Below are positions 26,115 through 34,609 of a DNA stretch of 64,000 nucleotides, in pieces. Under the pieces are notes generated by a model, which made no database searches, was not told the origin of the DNA, and saw only the letters and a program-made list of their open reading frames with translations. Position 1 is the stretch's first letter. Each line of letters starts with the position of its first letter. Origin of the DNA: Campylobacter lanienae NCTC 13004 (GTDB taxonomy: Bacteria > Campylobacterota > Campylobacteria > Campylobacterales > Campylobacteraceae). The stretch is taken from positions 558,001 through 622,000 of the forward strand of contig NZ_CP015578.1 of assembly GCF_002139935.1 (NCBI RefSeq), read 5' to 3'. Made by a program: the position numbers and the translations under genes.

Positions 26115-28031
26115 ATGGGGCTAAAAGATAGTGATTTAGAAAATATCGCTAAAGAGAGAAATAGTGTATTATACTTGCCAAGCTATATAAGAGAAAATAT
26201 CGAACAAGAGCTAAATATAAAGCCTATTAAAGAATTTGGCACTAATTACGCAGAGTTTTATCACGCAAAAGATTTAGCTATCAAAAAGCTCTTAACCGAA
26301 AGAGAAGGGCAAGTGGCTGGGGCGTTTGAGAGAGAGGAGCTAGGTGATATTGATTTAGTGTGGGGTGAGTTTAAGGTCGTAAAAGGCGAGATAAAAGGCT
26401 ATGGGCTTAGCAAGATAGTAGAGAAGCACTTAAAAGATTTTAGCTCATTTGATGGCGACACAGCACAACAAAAAATGGCAAATGGTATAGCCGAGATAAT
26501 AGAAAAAGGCGAGATAAAAATAGACAACAATAGTAGAACAACAATCGTTTATAATAAAAATGATAAAGTTTATAAAATAGGATTAAAGCAAAATTGGCAA
26601 GGTAATCCGACAGAAAATAAATGGATAGTTACTGCTTATGATGATATTAGAGAAGCCAATAAGATTATCAACTCTAAAGGCTTTACAAAAGGCGAGACTC
26701 TGCCTTTAAACTCTAAGCCAAATTCTACCCCAAAAGAGATAAAAAGTCAAGAGCCAATCATACAACCAATGATGAATGGCTTTAGCACTATGGCGATGGA
26801 AAAAGCCATATTACACCTAGGTAGTGGCGGTATAGGCGGAGCGATGAACGCTAATGCCGAGCAAGACCCAAATAAAAAGGCCGAAGCGTTTGTCAAGGGA
26901 TTTTTATTAGGAGCTGGTGGCTCAGTAGGGGCTATGAAAATGCTAGAAAATTCAGCTAAATTAGCCCCACAATTAGCGCGAACTAGCCAAAGATTAGCTA
27001 AGGATTTGCCTATGATTTTAAATGATAGGCCTGATATCATAGGCAAAGCCATAGGCAGAACACCAAAGGAGAATTATAACTATATTTTTGGCGGAGAGAA
27101 CGCAATAGGAGCCAATAAAGCCAAGCTAAAAACCGCTAGGGAAATGGCAAAAAATGGAGCAGATGAGAGCGAAATCTGGGCTAAAACTGGCTGGTATAAA
27201 GATATAGATAAAAAATGGAAATTTGAGATAAATCCAAAAGGTGGAGAGCTAGATATATCAGCTCTAAAAAAGGCTACACCAAATAAACTAGGTGATATAT
27301 TAAAAGATGATGAGCTGTTTAAGACTTATCCACAAGTTAAAGATTTATCAATTTTACCAACTCAAACAAAAGATGGAGCAAACGCCATATATCACGAAGC
27401 ATTTGGGTCAAGGCAAAAAGCTATATTTTTTGATTATGACTATTTACAAAATGCTACCAATGATGAGTTAAAAAGCACACTATACCACGAAATCCAACAC
27501 GCAATCCAAAGTATAGAAAGCTTTGCCTCTGGTGGAAACACACAAAAGCTAAGCTATGAAGAGTATAAAAATCTAGCTGGTGAGAGTGAAGCTAGAAATG
27601 TTGAGAAAAGGCTAAATAGAACATATAACAAAGATGACGCTATAGATGGAGAGTTTAATAGACTTCTTATAAATGATATAGATAATCCTAAATGGCAAGA
27701 ACTCAAACAAAAAAGAAGGGAGCTTATCTTAGCTGGAAAACAAGATGAAGCGGATAAAATCAAAAAACAGCTAGACCAAAGGCAAGAATTTTTAAAAAGC
27801 CAGGCGGTTAAAAATGTAAAAGAATTTAGTAGTTATAGTCCGCATCCATTTAAGACTTTAGATATCAATCCAAATGATAGAGTAGTAAAATATGATAGCG
27901 GTATGAGTGCTAGTGCTAATCCAAGGCAAAAAGCAGGGCAATATGCCAAATGGCTATCACAAGCTGATAAGATGCCACCACAAGCACCAGATGAGCTATA
28001 TAAGGCTTATGATAAGGCTAAAAGAACATAA
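26115..28031 (+). CDS. Phage-type polyvalent protein, C-terminal part with BECR-like and zincin regions
   Basis: A 638-residue ORF whose frame is already open at 26019, upstream of its first ATG, so it is probably the continuation of the ORF at 24646. In order: residues 60-180 contain AFEREELGDIDLVWGE, IVEKHLKDF and NKWIVTAYD, the pattern of a BECR-like nuclease domain (PBECR type); 230-285 is a glycine-rich hydrophobic stretch; 310-560 contains FGGENAIGANKAKLK, KTGWYKDIDKKWKFEI and the zinc motif HEIQH (near 458), an LPD23-like region with a probable peptidase; the end is helical and basic. Such multi-domain proteins are found in phages and mobile elements and may be delivered into cells with DNA. 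No partner or target is identified. Confidence 0.55.
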   Translation: MGLKDSDLENIAKERNSVLYLPSYIRENIEQELNIKPIKEFGTNYAEFYHAKDLAIKKLLTEREGQVAGAFEREELGDIDLVWGEFKVVKGEIKGYGLSKIVEKHLKDFSSFDGDTAQQKMANGIAEIIEKGEIKIDNNSRTTIVYNKNDKVYKIGLKQNWQGNPTENKWIVTAYDDIREANKIINSKGFTKGETLPLNSKPNSTPKEIKSQEPIIQPMMNGFSTMAMEKAILHLGSGGIGGAMNANAEQDPNKKAEAFVKGFLLGAGGSVGAMKMLENSAKLAPQLARTSQRLAKDLPMILNDRPDIIGKAIGRTPKENYNYIFGGENAIGANKAKLKTAREMAKNGADESEIWAKTGWYKDIDKKWKFEINPKGGELDISALKKATPNKLGDILKDDELFKTYPQVKDLSILPTQTKDGANAIYHEAFGSRQKAIFFDYDYLQNATNDELKSTLYHEIQHAIQSIESFASGGNTQKLSYEEYKNLAGESEARNVEKRLNRTYNKDDAIDGEFNRLLINDIDNPKWQELKQKRRELILAGKQDEADKIKKQLDQRQEFLKSQAVKNVKEFSSYSPHPFKTLDINPNDRVVKYDSGMSASANPRQKAGQYAKWLSQADKMPPQAPDELYKAYDKAKRT

Positions 28032-28063
28032 ATTTAATCCGCTTTAGTGCGGGGTCACATTCC

Positions 28064-28116
28064 AAATTTTCGCCGCAAAATAACCATTTAAGGTTGTTTT
28101 GCTATTGCGAAAATTT
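28064..28116. other. Large imperfect hairpin after the polyvalent gene
   Basis: The outer arms AAATTTTCGC (28064-28073) and GCGAAAATTT (28107-28116) pair over 10 bp. The inner arms GCAAAATAACC (28075-28085) and GGTTGTTTTGC (28092-28102) pair over 10 of 11 positions with a 6-base loop. It may be a terminator or a structured element of the island. Confidence 0.6.
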
Positions 28117-28122
28117 TGTTTG

Positions 28123-28160
28123 CTACTTTAGGCGTGGCTCCGCTACGCCGTTAAAAGTAG
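28123..28160. other. Second hairpin, GC-rich core
   Basis: The arms GGCGTGGC (28131-28138) and GCTACGCC (28142-28149) pair at 7 of 8 positions with a 3-base loop. The outer CTACTTT (28123-28129) pairs with AAAGTAG (28154-28160). This core is the most GC-rich part of the intergenic region. Confidence 0.6.
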
Positions 28161-28185
28161 GTAAAAATAAAAATAAGGAGCAAAA

Positions 28186-28749
28186 ATGGCAAATTTAGAT
28201 TTAGATACAAGTAAGTTAGTGGGTGATTATAAGCAGATAGAAGCGACTATTATTAGTGAGAATTCCATATTTGATAAGACGATTAAGTATCTAGAGAGTA
28301 GCTTTAATGATAAGAGCTTAGCCCCAAAAGATAAGATAACTATCCAATCCAACTTAATGAGTTCAATGGCGGTGAATTTAACCGCTAAAGCACTTGAAAT
28401 AGCTCTGAGCTTACAGCAGACTAAAAATCAACTTGAGTTAGCTAATGGGGAGCTAGAATTAAAGAAAGAACAAACTAAAAACCAAATAGAGCTATCCAAA
28501 CAAGAATTAGCTTTAAAACAGCAACAGACAAATAGCCAAATAGAATTAGCTAAGGCTGAAATTGAGTTTAACAAAGCAAGAACGGCTCTTGTAACAGCTC
28601 AAACAGCCACCGAAACACAAAAGAAAAATGCCGTTATAAGAGAGATAGCAAGTTATGACGACCAACAAAGGATTAAAGAAGCAGAGATTATCACAAATGC
28701 GGTATTTGGATTTAATATTAAACTCAATTTTAGCAATGCTTTTGTATAA
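28186..28749 (+). CDS. Coiled-coil protein of the accessory island
   Basis: A 187-residue, almost fully helical protein of unknown function. Residues 80-135 contain a near-repeating unit around QTKNQLELANGELELKK, QTKNQIELSKQELALKQ and QTNSQIELAKAEIEFNK, spaced about 16-17 residues, which predicts a long coiled coil. A helical DDQQRIKEAEIITNAVFGF follows, then a short different tail. The start has AAGGAG at 28174-28179. It looks like a phage or mobile-element structural protein and probably belongs with the polyvalent gene. The stop codon overlaps the promoter of the next gene, so the C-terminus may be cut by the right edge of the island. Confidence 0.6.
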   Translation: MANLDLDTSKLVGDYKQIEATIISENSIFDKTIKYLESSFNDKSLAPKDKITIQSNLMSSMAVNLTAKALEIALSLQQTKNQLELANGELELKKEQTKNQIELSKQELALKQQQTNSQIELAKAEIEFNKARTALVTAQTATETQKKNAVIREIASYDDQQRIKEAEIITNAVFGFNIKLNFSNAFV

Positions 28750-28750
28750 T
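28745..28750 (+). promoter_or_regulatory. -10 box for the MFS transporter gene
   Basis: A perfect TATAAT lies 34 bases before the transporter start at 28784 and overlaps the stop codon of the coiled-coil gene. Confidence 0.55.
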
Positions 28751-28783
28751 GCTAGATTTAATTTTTTGCTTTTAAGGAAGAAG

Positions 28784-30079
28784 ATGGCTAGATCATTTAG
28801 CAGGTCTGATATTAGGATTTTAGGGCTTTCATCGCTTGGTGGAATGCTGGAGTTTTATGATTTTATAATTTTTGTATTTTTTGCTTCTTATATATCTACA
28901 CTATTTTTTCCTGCTGATTTAGATCCTTTTTGGGCTATTTTTAACACTTATGGCACCTTTGCTGCTGGGTATTTGGCTAGGCCGATTGGTGGTGTGATTA
29001 TGGCACATTTTGGGGATAAAAATGGGCGAAAAAATATGTTTATGCTATCGATTTTGCTTATGGTAATTCCTACATTTTTGCTTGGTATAATGCCTACATT
29101 TGAGAGCATTGGGTATTTAGCACCTATAATTTTGATTATTATTAGAATTCTACAAGGCATCGCAATTGGCGGTGAGCTACCGGGGGCTTGGGTATTTGTA
29201 AGCGAACACGCACCCAAAAGTAAGCTATATACTAGCATAAGCATTCTAACAGCAGCAGTTGTAGGTGGAATTTTGTTAGGTAGCTTTGTTACAATGATAG
29301 TAAAAGATATGTGGAGTGATACTGAAATTCAAGACGGTATGTGGAGATTGCCGTTTATTTTGGGTGGGTTTTTCGGGCTTATATCTATATATCTTAGGCG
29401 ATATTTGAGCGAAACGCCAGTATTTAAAGAGATACAAGCTAGGAGCGAGATAGATCATCTGCCTATTAAATCTATATTTAAATTTCATAAAATAGATAGT
29501 ATCGTCTCTATGTTTATAACTTGGGTTTTGACTGGATGTATCGTTGTGCTTATACTTTTGATGCCAAATTTTATGCCTCAGGCATTTAGTGCTAATGGAT
29601 TAGAGCTAGGGAGATTAACTACGATATATATGCAGATGGCCGCTATAGTGCTTTTATGTTTTGGCTGTTTTATCTATGGTAAATTTAGTGATAAATTTGG
29701 AATTGCTAAAAGCACTTTAGTATTAGCTTTGTTATTTTCAATTTGCGTCTATGCCTATTTTGATGCGCTTTATAGTGGGGCGAGCTTTGAGATAGTATTG
29801 ATTTTATACTTGCTAAGTGGGTTGCTAGCCTGTGTTGGGCCGTGTGGGGCGCCATTTTTGATGATTGCTTTGTTTCCTAATAAAATTAGATTTAGCGGGA
29901 TATCATTTGCTTATAATATCGCTTATGCCATAGCTGGTGGTGTGACTACGCCATTTGCTACTGCGATGGTGTTTAAATTTGATCCTATGTATCTGGCTTA
30001 TTATATGATTTTGCTTGGTTTTGTAGCTGCAATTTGTAGCCTTTGGTTTATGTTTAGACGCAAAGATATTAACTTATAG
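28784..30079 (+). CDS. MFS transporter, metabolite:H+ symporter type
   Basis: A 431-residue inner-membrane transporter with about 12 hydrophobic segments. The first loop reads GGMLEFYDFIIFVFFASY and the conserved cytoplasmic motif is HFGDKNGRKNMF, followed by RILQGIAIGGELPGAW, all typical of the MHS family (ProP, citrate and shikimate transporters). The substrate cannot be deduced. The true start is ATG 28784, behind AAGGAAG at 28773-28779; the frame continues upstream into the coiled-coil gene but without a ribosome binding site. It probably forms a unit with the ABC-F gene eight bases downstream. Confidence 0.85.
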   Translation: MARSFSRSDIRILGLSSLGGMLEFYDFIIFVFFASYISTLFFPADLDPFWAIFNTYGTFAAGYLARPIGGVIMAHFGDKNGRKNMFMLSILLMVIPTFLLGIMPTFESIGYLAPIILIIIRILQGIAIGGELPGAWVFVSEHAPKSKLYTSISILTAAVVGGILLGSFVTMIVKDMWSDTEIQDGMWRLPFILGGFFGLISIYLRRYLSETPVFKEIQARSEIDHLPIKSIFKFHKIDSIVSMFITWVLTGCIVVLILLMPNFMPQAFSANGLELGRLTTIYMQMAAIVLLCFGCFIYGKFSDKFGIAKSTLVLALLFSICVYAYFDALYSGASFEIVLILYLLSGLLACVGPCGAPFLMIALFPNKIRFSGISFAYNIAYAIAGGVTTPFATAMVFKFDPMYLAYYMILLGFVAAICSLWFMFRRKDINL

Positions 30080-30087
30080 GAGTTGAT

Positions 30088-32016
30088 ATGGCGCTCATTG
30101 ATCTCATAGAAGTTAGTAAAAAATTTGGCGATAAAATAATCTTAAAAGAGGCGAATTTCAGTGTAAATGAAAAAGAGAGAATCGCCATAATAGGTAAAAA
30201 TGGTGGCGGCAAAAGTACTTTGATGAAGATTTTGCGTGGCGAGTGTGAGATCGATAGTGGTAGGGTGATTAGACAAAATTCCATAAGTATAGAGATGCTA
30301 GTTCAAGCACCTAAATTTGATGATAATCTAAGTGTAAAAGATGCTTTGAATTTGGAATTAAAAGATATATTTGATGCTAGAGATGAGTATGAGAAAGTCC
30401 TAGCTCAAATGAGCAATGAGCATGAAAATCCTGAATTACTCCATCGCCAAGATGAGCTTGTTAAATTTATTGAGTCCAAAGATGGTTGGAATATAGAGAA
30501 TAAGATTGAGAGAATTTTAGATAGTTTTGGGCTTAGAGAGTATGAGAATAGGCTTGTTAATAGCTTAAGTGGCGGGGAAATTCGCAGGGTTGCCTTGGGT
30601 GCTTTGATCCTTAAAAAGCCAGATGTTTTATTGCTTGATGAGCCTACAAACCATCTTGATGTTTATATGGTTAGATTTCTTGAAGAGTTGCTTTTAGCTT
30701 CTAATCAAACTATTGTATTTATTAGCCACGATAGGTATTTTATCGATAGATTAGCCACTCGTTCAGTTGAGATAGAAGATGGGTTATTAAGAAGTTTTGA
30801 GGGTGGATATGCTAATTATCTAACTAAAAAAGAGGAAATTTTAAAAAGTTTAGCCAAATCACATGAGACGCTAATAAAAAATTTAAAAAGCGAAGAGGAG
30901 TGGCTAAGGCGTGGTGTAAAAGCTAGATTAAAGCGAAATGAAGGGCGAAAACAAAGAATCCTAGCTATGCGCGAAGAGGCGAAAAAAAACCCAGGCTTAA
31001 TACGCAAAGTCAAGCTAGAATTAGAAAGAGCTAGTAAGAGCTTTAATGGTAGCGGACTAAACCAAAATCGCAAAAAGATGCTATTTGAGTGTAAAAATTT
31101 ATCTAAAACTATAGATAATAAGGTACTTTTTAGCGATTTTAATGCTAGAGTTTTACAAGGTGAGCGTATAGGGATTGTAGGCAGAAATGGCAGCGGTAAA
31201 TCCACAATGCTAAAGATATTGCTAGGAGAGCTAAGCCCAGATAGTGGTGTAATCAATCGTGGCGATATCAAAATTGGCTATTTCGATCAAAATAGAAAAA
31301 ATATTAGTGATGATAAATCCTTGATTGAGCTATTTTGCCCTAATGGCGGCGATCATATAATGGTAAGGGGTCGCAACTATCATGTCTATGGATATTTAAA
31401 GAATTTTTTATTTCCAAAAGAGTTTTTAGACAAGCCAGTTGGGGTATTAAGCGGTGGAGAGAAGAATCGTTTGGCTTTAGCTTTGTTATTTACTAAAGAG
31501 TATGATTGCTTGATTTTAGATGAGCCTACAAATGACCTTGATATCGCTACTATCAATATTTTAGAGGAGTATCTGCTTAGCTTTGAGGGTGCGATATTGA
31601 TAGTGAGCCATGATAGGTATTTTATAGATAAGATCACAAATAAGCTTTGGGCGTATGAAAATGGCAAAATTGAGCAAATTTATATGGAATATAGTGAGTA
31701 TTTGGATATAGAAGATGAATTAAATCAGCTTAGTGATATAGAAAAAGAGCTAGGTCAAAATATAGAAGCAAAAGAGAAACCAAAAGCATCAAAAACCAAA
31801 CTAACTTATAAACAAAATCAAATTTTACAAAATCACCCAGCTTTAATAGAAGCTCTAGAGAGCAGAATTAGCGAGCTTAATCACGCTCTTTCGACTCCAG
31901 AAATTTACCAAAAAATCGGTCTTCAAACTCTATTTGAAGAGCTTGAAGAGAAAAAGGGTGAGTTGAATTTACTAGAAAATGAGTATTTTGAGGTGCTTGA
32001 GCTTTCTCAAAATTAG
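30088..32016 (+). CDS. ABC-F family ATPase, Uup-like
   Basis: A 642-residue soluble protein with two ABC domains and no membrane part. Domain 1 has Walker A GKNGGGKST (near 37), signature SLSGGEIRRVALG and VLLLDEPTNHLD; domain 2 has GRNGSGKST (near 368), LSGGEKNRLALALL and LILDEPTNDLD. The inter-domain linker (about 240-320) is charged, and a C-terminal coiled coil (about 580-640) is like that of Uup. ABC-F proteins act at the ribosome or on DNA structures; Uup has been linked to DNA and translation quality control. Start ATG with TAGGAG. Confidence 0.88.
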   Translation: MALIDLIEVSKKFGDKIILKEANFSVNEKERIAIIGKNGGGKSTLMKILRGECEIDSGRVIRQNSISIEMLVQAPKFDDNLSVKDALNLELKDIFDARDEYEKVLAQMSNEHENPELLHRQDELVKFIESKDGWNIENKIERILDSFGLREYENRLVNSLSGGEIRRVALGALILKKPDVLLLDEPTNHLDVYMVRFLEELLLASNQTIVFISHDRYFIDRLATRSVEIEDGLLRSFEGGYANYLTKKEEILKSLAKSHETLIKNLKSEEEWLRRGVKARLKRNEGRKQRILAMREEAKKNPGLIRKVKLELERASKSFNGSGLNQNRKKMLFECKNLSKTIDNKVLFSDFNARVLQGERIGIVGRNGSGKSTMLKILLGELSPDSGVINRGDIKIGYFDQNRKNISDDKSLIELFCPNGGDHIMVRGRNYHVYGYLKNFLFPKEFLDKPVGVLSGGEKNRLALALLFTKEYDCLILDEPTNDLDIATINILEEYLLSFEGAILIVSHDRYFIDKITNKLWAYENGKIEQIYMEYSEYLDIEDELNQLSDIEKELGQNIEAKEKPKASKTKLTYKQNQILQNHPALIEALESRISELNHALSTPEIYQKIGLQTLFEELEEKKGELNLLENEYFEVLELSQN

Positions 32017-32025
32017 GGGATATTA

Positions 32026-33405
32026 ATGGTAGAAAATAGACAAACTTGGAGTTCTAGGCTTACTTATATCTTAGCTGTTGCGGGTGCTACTATCGGCTTT
32101 GGCGCTACATGGCGTTTTCCATATTTGGTAGGCGAAAATGGCGGCGGGGCTTATGTTTTGATCTTTTGTATAGCTATGATTATGATCGGGATTCCTATGA
32201 TTTTGGCTGAAAATGCCATTGGAAGACGGCTGCGTATTAACTCTGTAGATGCCTTTGGTGGCTACGCAAATGGCAAAAAGATAAATCCACTATGGAAAAT
32301 TGTAGGTTGGATGGGGATTTGCGGTGCCTTTGGGATTATGGCCTATTATATGGTTATTGGCGGTTGGGTGTTAGATTATATCTATAATATTATTGTTGGT
32401 AAATTCGATATTTCAGAGCCTATTGATGCTGCTATTACGGCTAAATTTTATGATAAAAATATTATAAACTCACCACTTGCTATTGGTATTACAACAGCAG
32501 TTTTTGTTATAATAAACTATATTATATTAATCAAAGGCGCAGTAGAAGGGATAGAAAAAGCCGCTAAATACCTAATGCCTTTACTATTTATATTGATGCT
32601 TGCGATGGTGGTTAGAAATATCACACTTGATGGGGCGATGGATGGGATTAAATTCTATCTTACGCCAGATTTTAGCAAGATAAGTATGAAGCTATTTATC
32701 GATGTTTTGGGGCAGGTCTTTTTCGCTCTATCTTTGGGATTTGGGGTGATGATTACACTTTCTAGTTTTTTAAGAAAAGATGAAGATCTGATAAAAACAT
32801 CTATTATCACAGGTGTTATCAATACGATAATTGCCGTGGTAGCTGGATTTATGATCTTTCCATCGCTATTTACATTTGGAATTTCACCTGATAGTGGGCC
32901 TAGCTTGGTTTTTAAAAGTTTGCCAATTGTATTTTCTAATATGTTTGCTGGGCAGATTATCGCTATTTTGTTTTTTAGCTTGCTTATGATAGCGGCACTT
33001 ACAACATCTTTGCCGATATATGAGGTGATAATAACACTCTTAGAAGAGAAATTTAAAATCAAGAGAAATAATGCTATAGCAATTGTGCTTATTGTGATAT
33101 TTGTAATTGGCAATTTACCATCTTTGATGGCGACAAATATTTTATCAGATATTACAATTTTTGGCAAAAATATATTTGATGCTTATGATGCCATTAGTGC
33201 TACTATATTTTTTGTTTTAACATCGCTATTTTGTGCGTTATTTGTCGGTTGGGTGCTAAAAGATGAGGCTAAATCAGAGATAATGCATGGCACCAAAAGT
33301 TCGAAAAAGGTGGTAGATATATGGTTTTATTATATTAAATTTATAATTCCTTTTATAATTTTAGTTATATTTATCAGTAGTTTTTATAATAATTTTTTGA
33401 AGTGA
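32026..33405 (+). CDS. Sodium-dependent transporter, NSS/SNF family
   Basis: A 459-residue polytopic protein of the neurotransmitter:sodium symporter family (LeuT fold). The first helix carries the sodium and substrate-binding pattern AVAGATIGFGATWRFPY, then ENGGGAYVLIF, with 11-12 membrane segments in total. Bacterial relatives carry amino acids, tryptophan or tyrosine; the substrate here is unknown. It begins 9 bases after the ABC-F gene and ends 7 bases before the protease gene. Confidence 0.88.
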   Translation: MVENRQTWSSRLTYILAVAGATIGFGATWRFPYLVGENGGGAYVLIFCIAMIMIGIPMILAENAIGRRLRINSVDAFGGYANGKKINPLWKIVGWMGICGAFGIMAYYMVIGGWVLDYIYNIIVGKFDISEPIDAAITAKFYDKNIINSPLAIGITTAVFVIINYIILIKGAVEGIEKAAKYLMPLLFILMLAMVVRNITLDGAMDGIKFYLTPDFSKISMKLFIDVLGQVFFALSLGFGVMITLSSFLRKDEDLIKTSIITGVINTIIAVVAGFMIFPSLFTFGISPDSGPSLVFKSLPIVFSNMFAGQIIAILFFSLLMIAALTTSLPIYEVIITLLEEKFKIKRNNAIAIVLIVIFVIGNLPSLMATNILSDITIFGKNIFDAYDAISATIFFVLTSLFCALFVGWVLKDEAKSEIMHGTKSSKKVVDIWFYYIKFIIPFIILVIFISSFYNNFLK

Positions 33406-33412
33406 GATTGAG

Positions 33413-34609
33413 ATGCTTTGGATTTTGATTGGTTTATATGGTTTGTTGACTATCTATAGGGTTGTTTTGAGTATTTTACAAATTAAATTTATAATTAATG
33501 CTAAAGAGCCTGTGGTATTGTCAGCTAGTGAGTTTGAGAGTGCTGCGAAAATAGCTATAACAAAGCAAAAATTTGAGATAGCTCAAAATATTTATTCATT
33601 TTTTATAGTGGCTTTATGGAGTATTTGGGGAGTTAGTGCTATGCAAAATTCCCTTGGTGGAGTGGAGTCAGCTTTAATCAAAGATAGCTTATTAGTAACT
33701 CTATTTTTGGCTATTATGGTGGTTTTGAATTTGCCATTTGATATATATAATACCTTTGTAATAGATAAAAAATTTGGCTTTTCAAATAGCACGGCTAAGC
33801 TTTTTATCATGGATCTTATCAAGAGTTTAATTATGATTTTGATATTTGGATTTGGGGTTTCGTGGGTGCTTTTGTTGTGCTATGAGCTTTTAGGGGCTAG
33901 TTGGTGGATATGGGCTTTTGGGATTAGTTTTGGACTGATTTTGATAGTGAATTTGATATACCCAACTTTGATAGCACCGATATTTAATAAGATAACCCCA
34001 TTAGAAAATAGCGAGTTAAATTTGGCTATTAATGAGCTTTTAAGCTCTTGTGGATTTAAGAGCAGTGGCGTCTATAGTATGGATGCTAGCAAGAGAGATA
34101 ATCGCTTAAATGCTTATTTTGGTGGTTTGGGTGCGACAAAGAGAGTTGTGCTATTTGATACTTTGATAAATAAGCTTGATAAAGATGAGATTATCGCTGT
34201 TTTAGGGCATGAGTTGGGGCATTTTAAACATAAAGATATAATCAAAAATATTATTTTAATGAGTGTTGTGCTATTTATATTATTTGCGATTTTTGGTAAT
34301 ATCCCAGATAGTTTTTATACTGCTTTAGGGGTTGAGCCAAGCGGCGGGGGATTATTTCTGTTTTTCTTATTATATTCGCCTTTATTTATGGTGATAGTTG
34401 AGCCTGTGATATCTACATTTTCTAGGCTGCATGAGTTTGGTGCTGATGAATTTGGAGCTAGTAAGACTAGTAAAGATAGTATGATTTTAGCACTGAAAAA
34501 ACTTGCTAAAGAGAATAAATCTTTCCCACTTTCTCATCCATTTTATAGCTTGGTTTATCACTCGCATCCGACTTTATATGAGAGGTTAAAGCGTCTTGAG
34601 AGTCTGTGA
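33413..34609 (+). CDS. M48 family zinc metalloprotease (Ste24/CAAX type)
   Basis: A 398-residue membrane protease. The zinc motif is LGHELGHFKHKD (HExxH near residue 264), with the third ligand Glu in HEFGADEFGA near 345. About six to seven hydrophobic segments flank it, as in Ste24. Eukaryotic members process CAAX proteins; bacterial members likely help membrane protein quality control. It overlaps prmC by 14 bases, and the same pair occurs in C. jejuni. Confidence 0.87.
   Translation: MLWILIGLYGLLTIYRVVLSILQIKFIINAKEPVVLSASEFESAAKIAITKQKFEIAQNIYSFFIVALWSIWGVSAMQNSLGGVESALIKDSLLVTLFLAIMVVLNLPFDIYNTFVIDKKFGFSNSTAKLFIMDLIKSLIMILIFGFGVSWVLLLCYELLGASWWIWAFGISFGLILIVNLIYPTLIAPIFNKITPLENSELNLAINELLSSCGFKSSGVYSMDASKRDNRLNAYFGGLGATKRVVLFDTLINKLDKDEIIAVLGHELGHFKHKDIIKNIILMSVVLFILFAIFGNIPDSFYTALGVEPSGGGLFLFFLLYSPLFMVIVEPVISTFSRLHEFGADEFGASKTSKDSMILALKKLAKENKSFPLSHPFYSLVYHSHPTLYERLKRLESL

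Noticed and set aside
24600-28760. Direct repeats or attachment sites flanking the accessory island
   Set aside because: I compared both edges by eye and found only short AT-rich similarity of a kind expected by chance.
28655-28783. Upstream extension of the MFS transporter
   Set aside because: It overlaps the coiled-coil gene in another frame; AAGGAAG and the family start support 28784.
30816-31271. 151-residue minus-strand ORF inside the ABC-F gene
   Set aside because: It lies fully antisense to clear ABC motifs and has no ribosome binding site or recognisable domain; it is a shadow of a long gene with biased codons.
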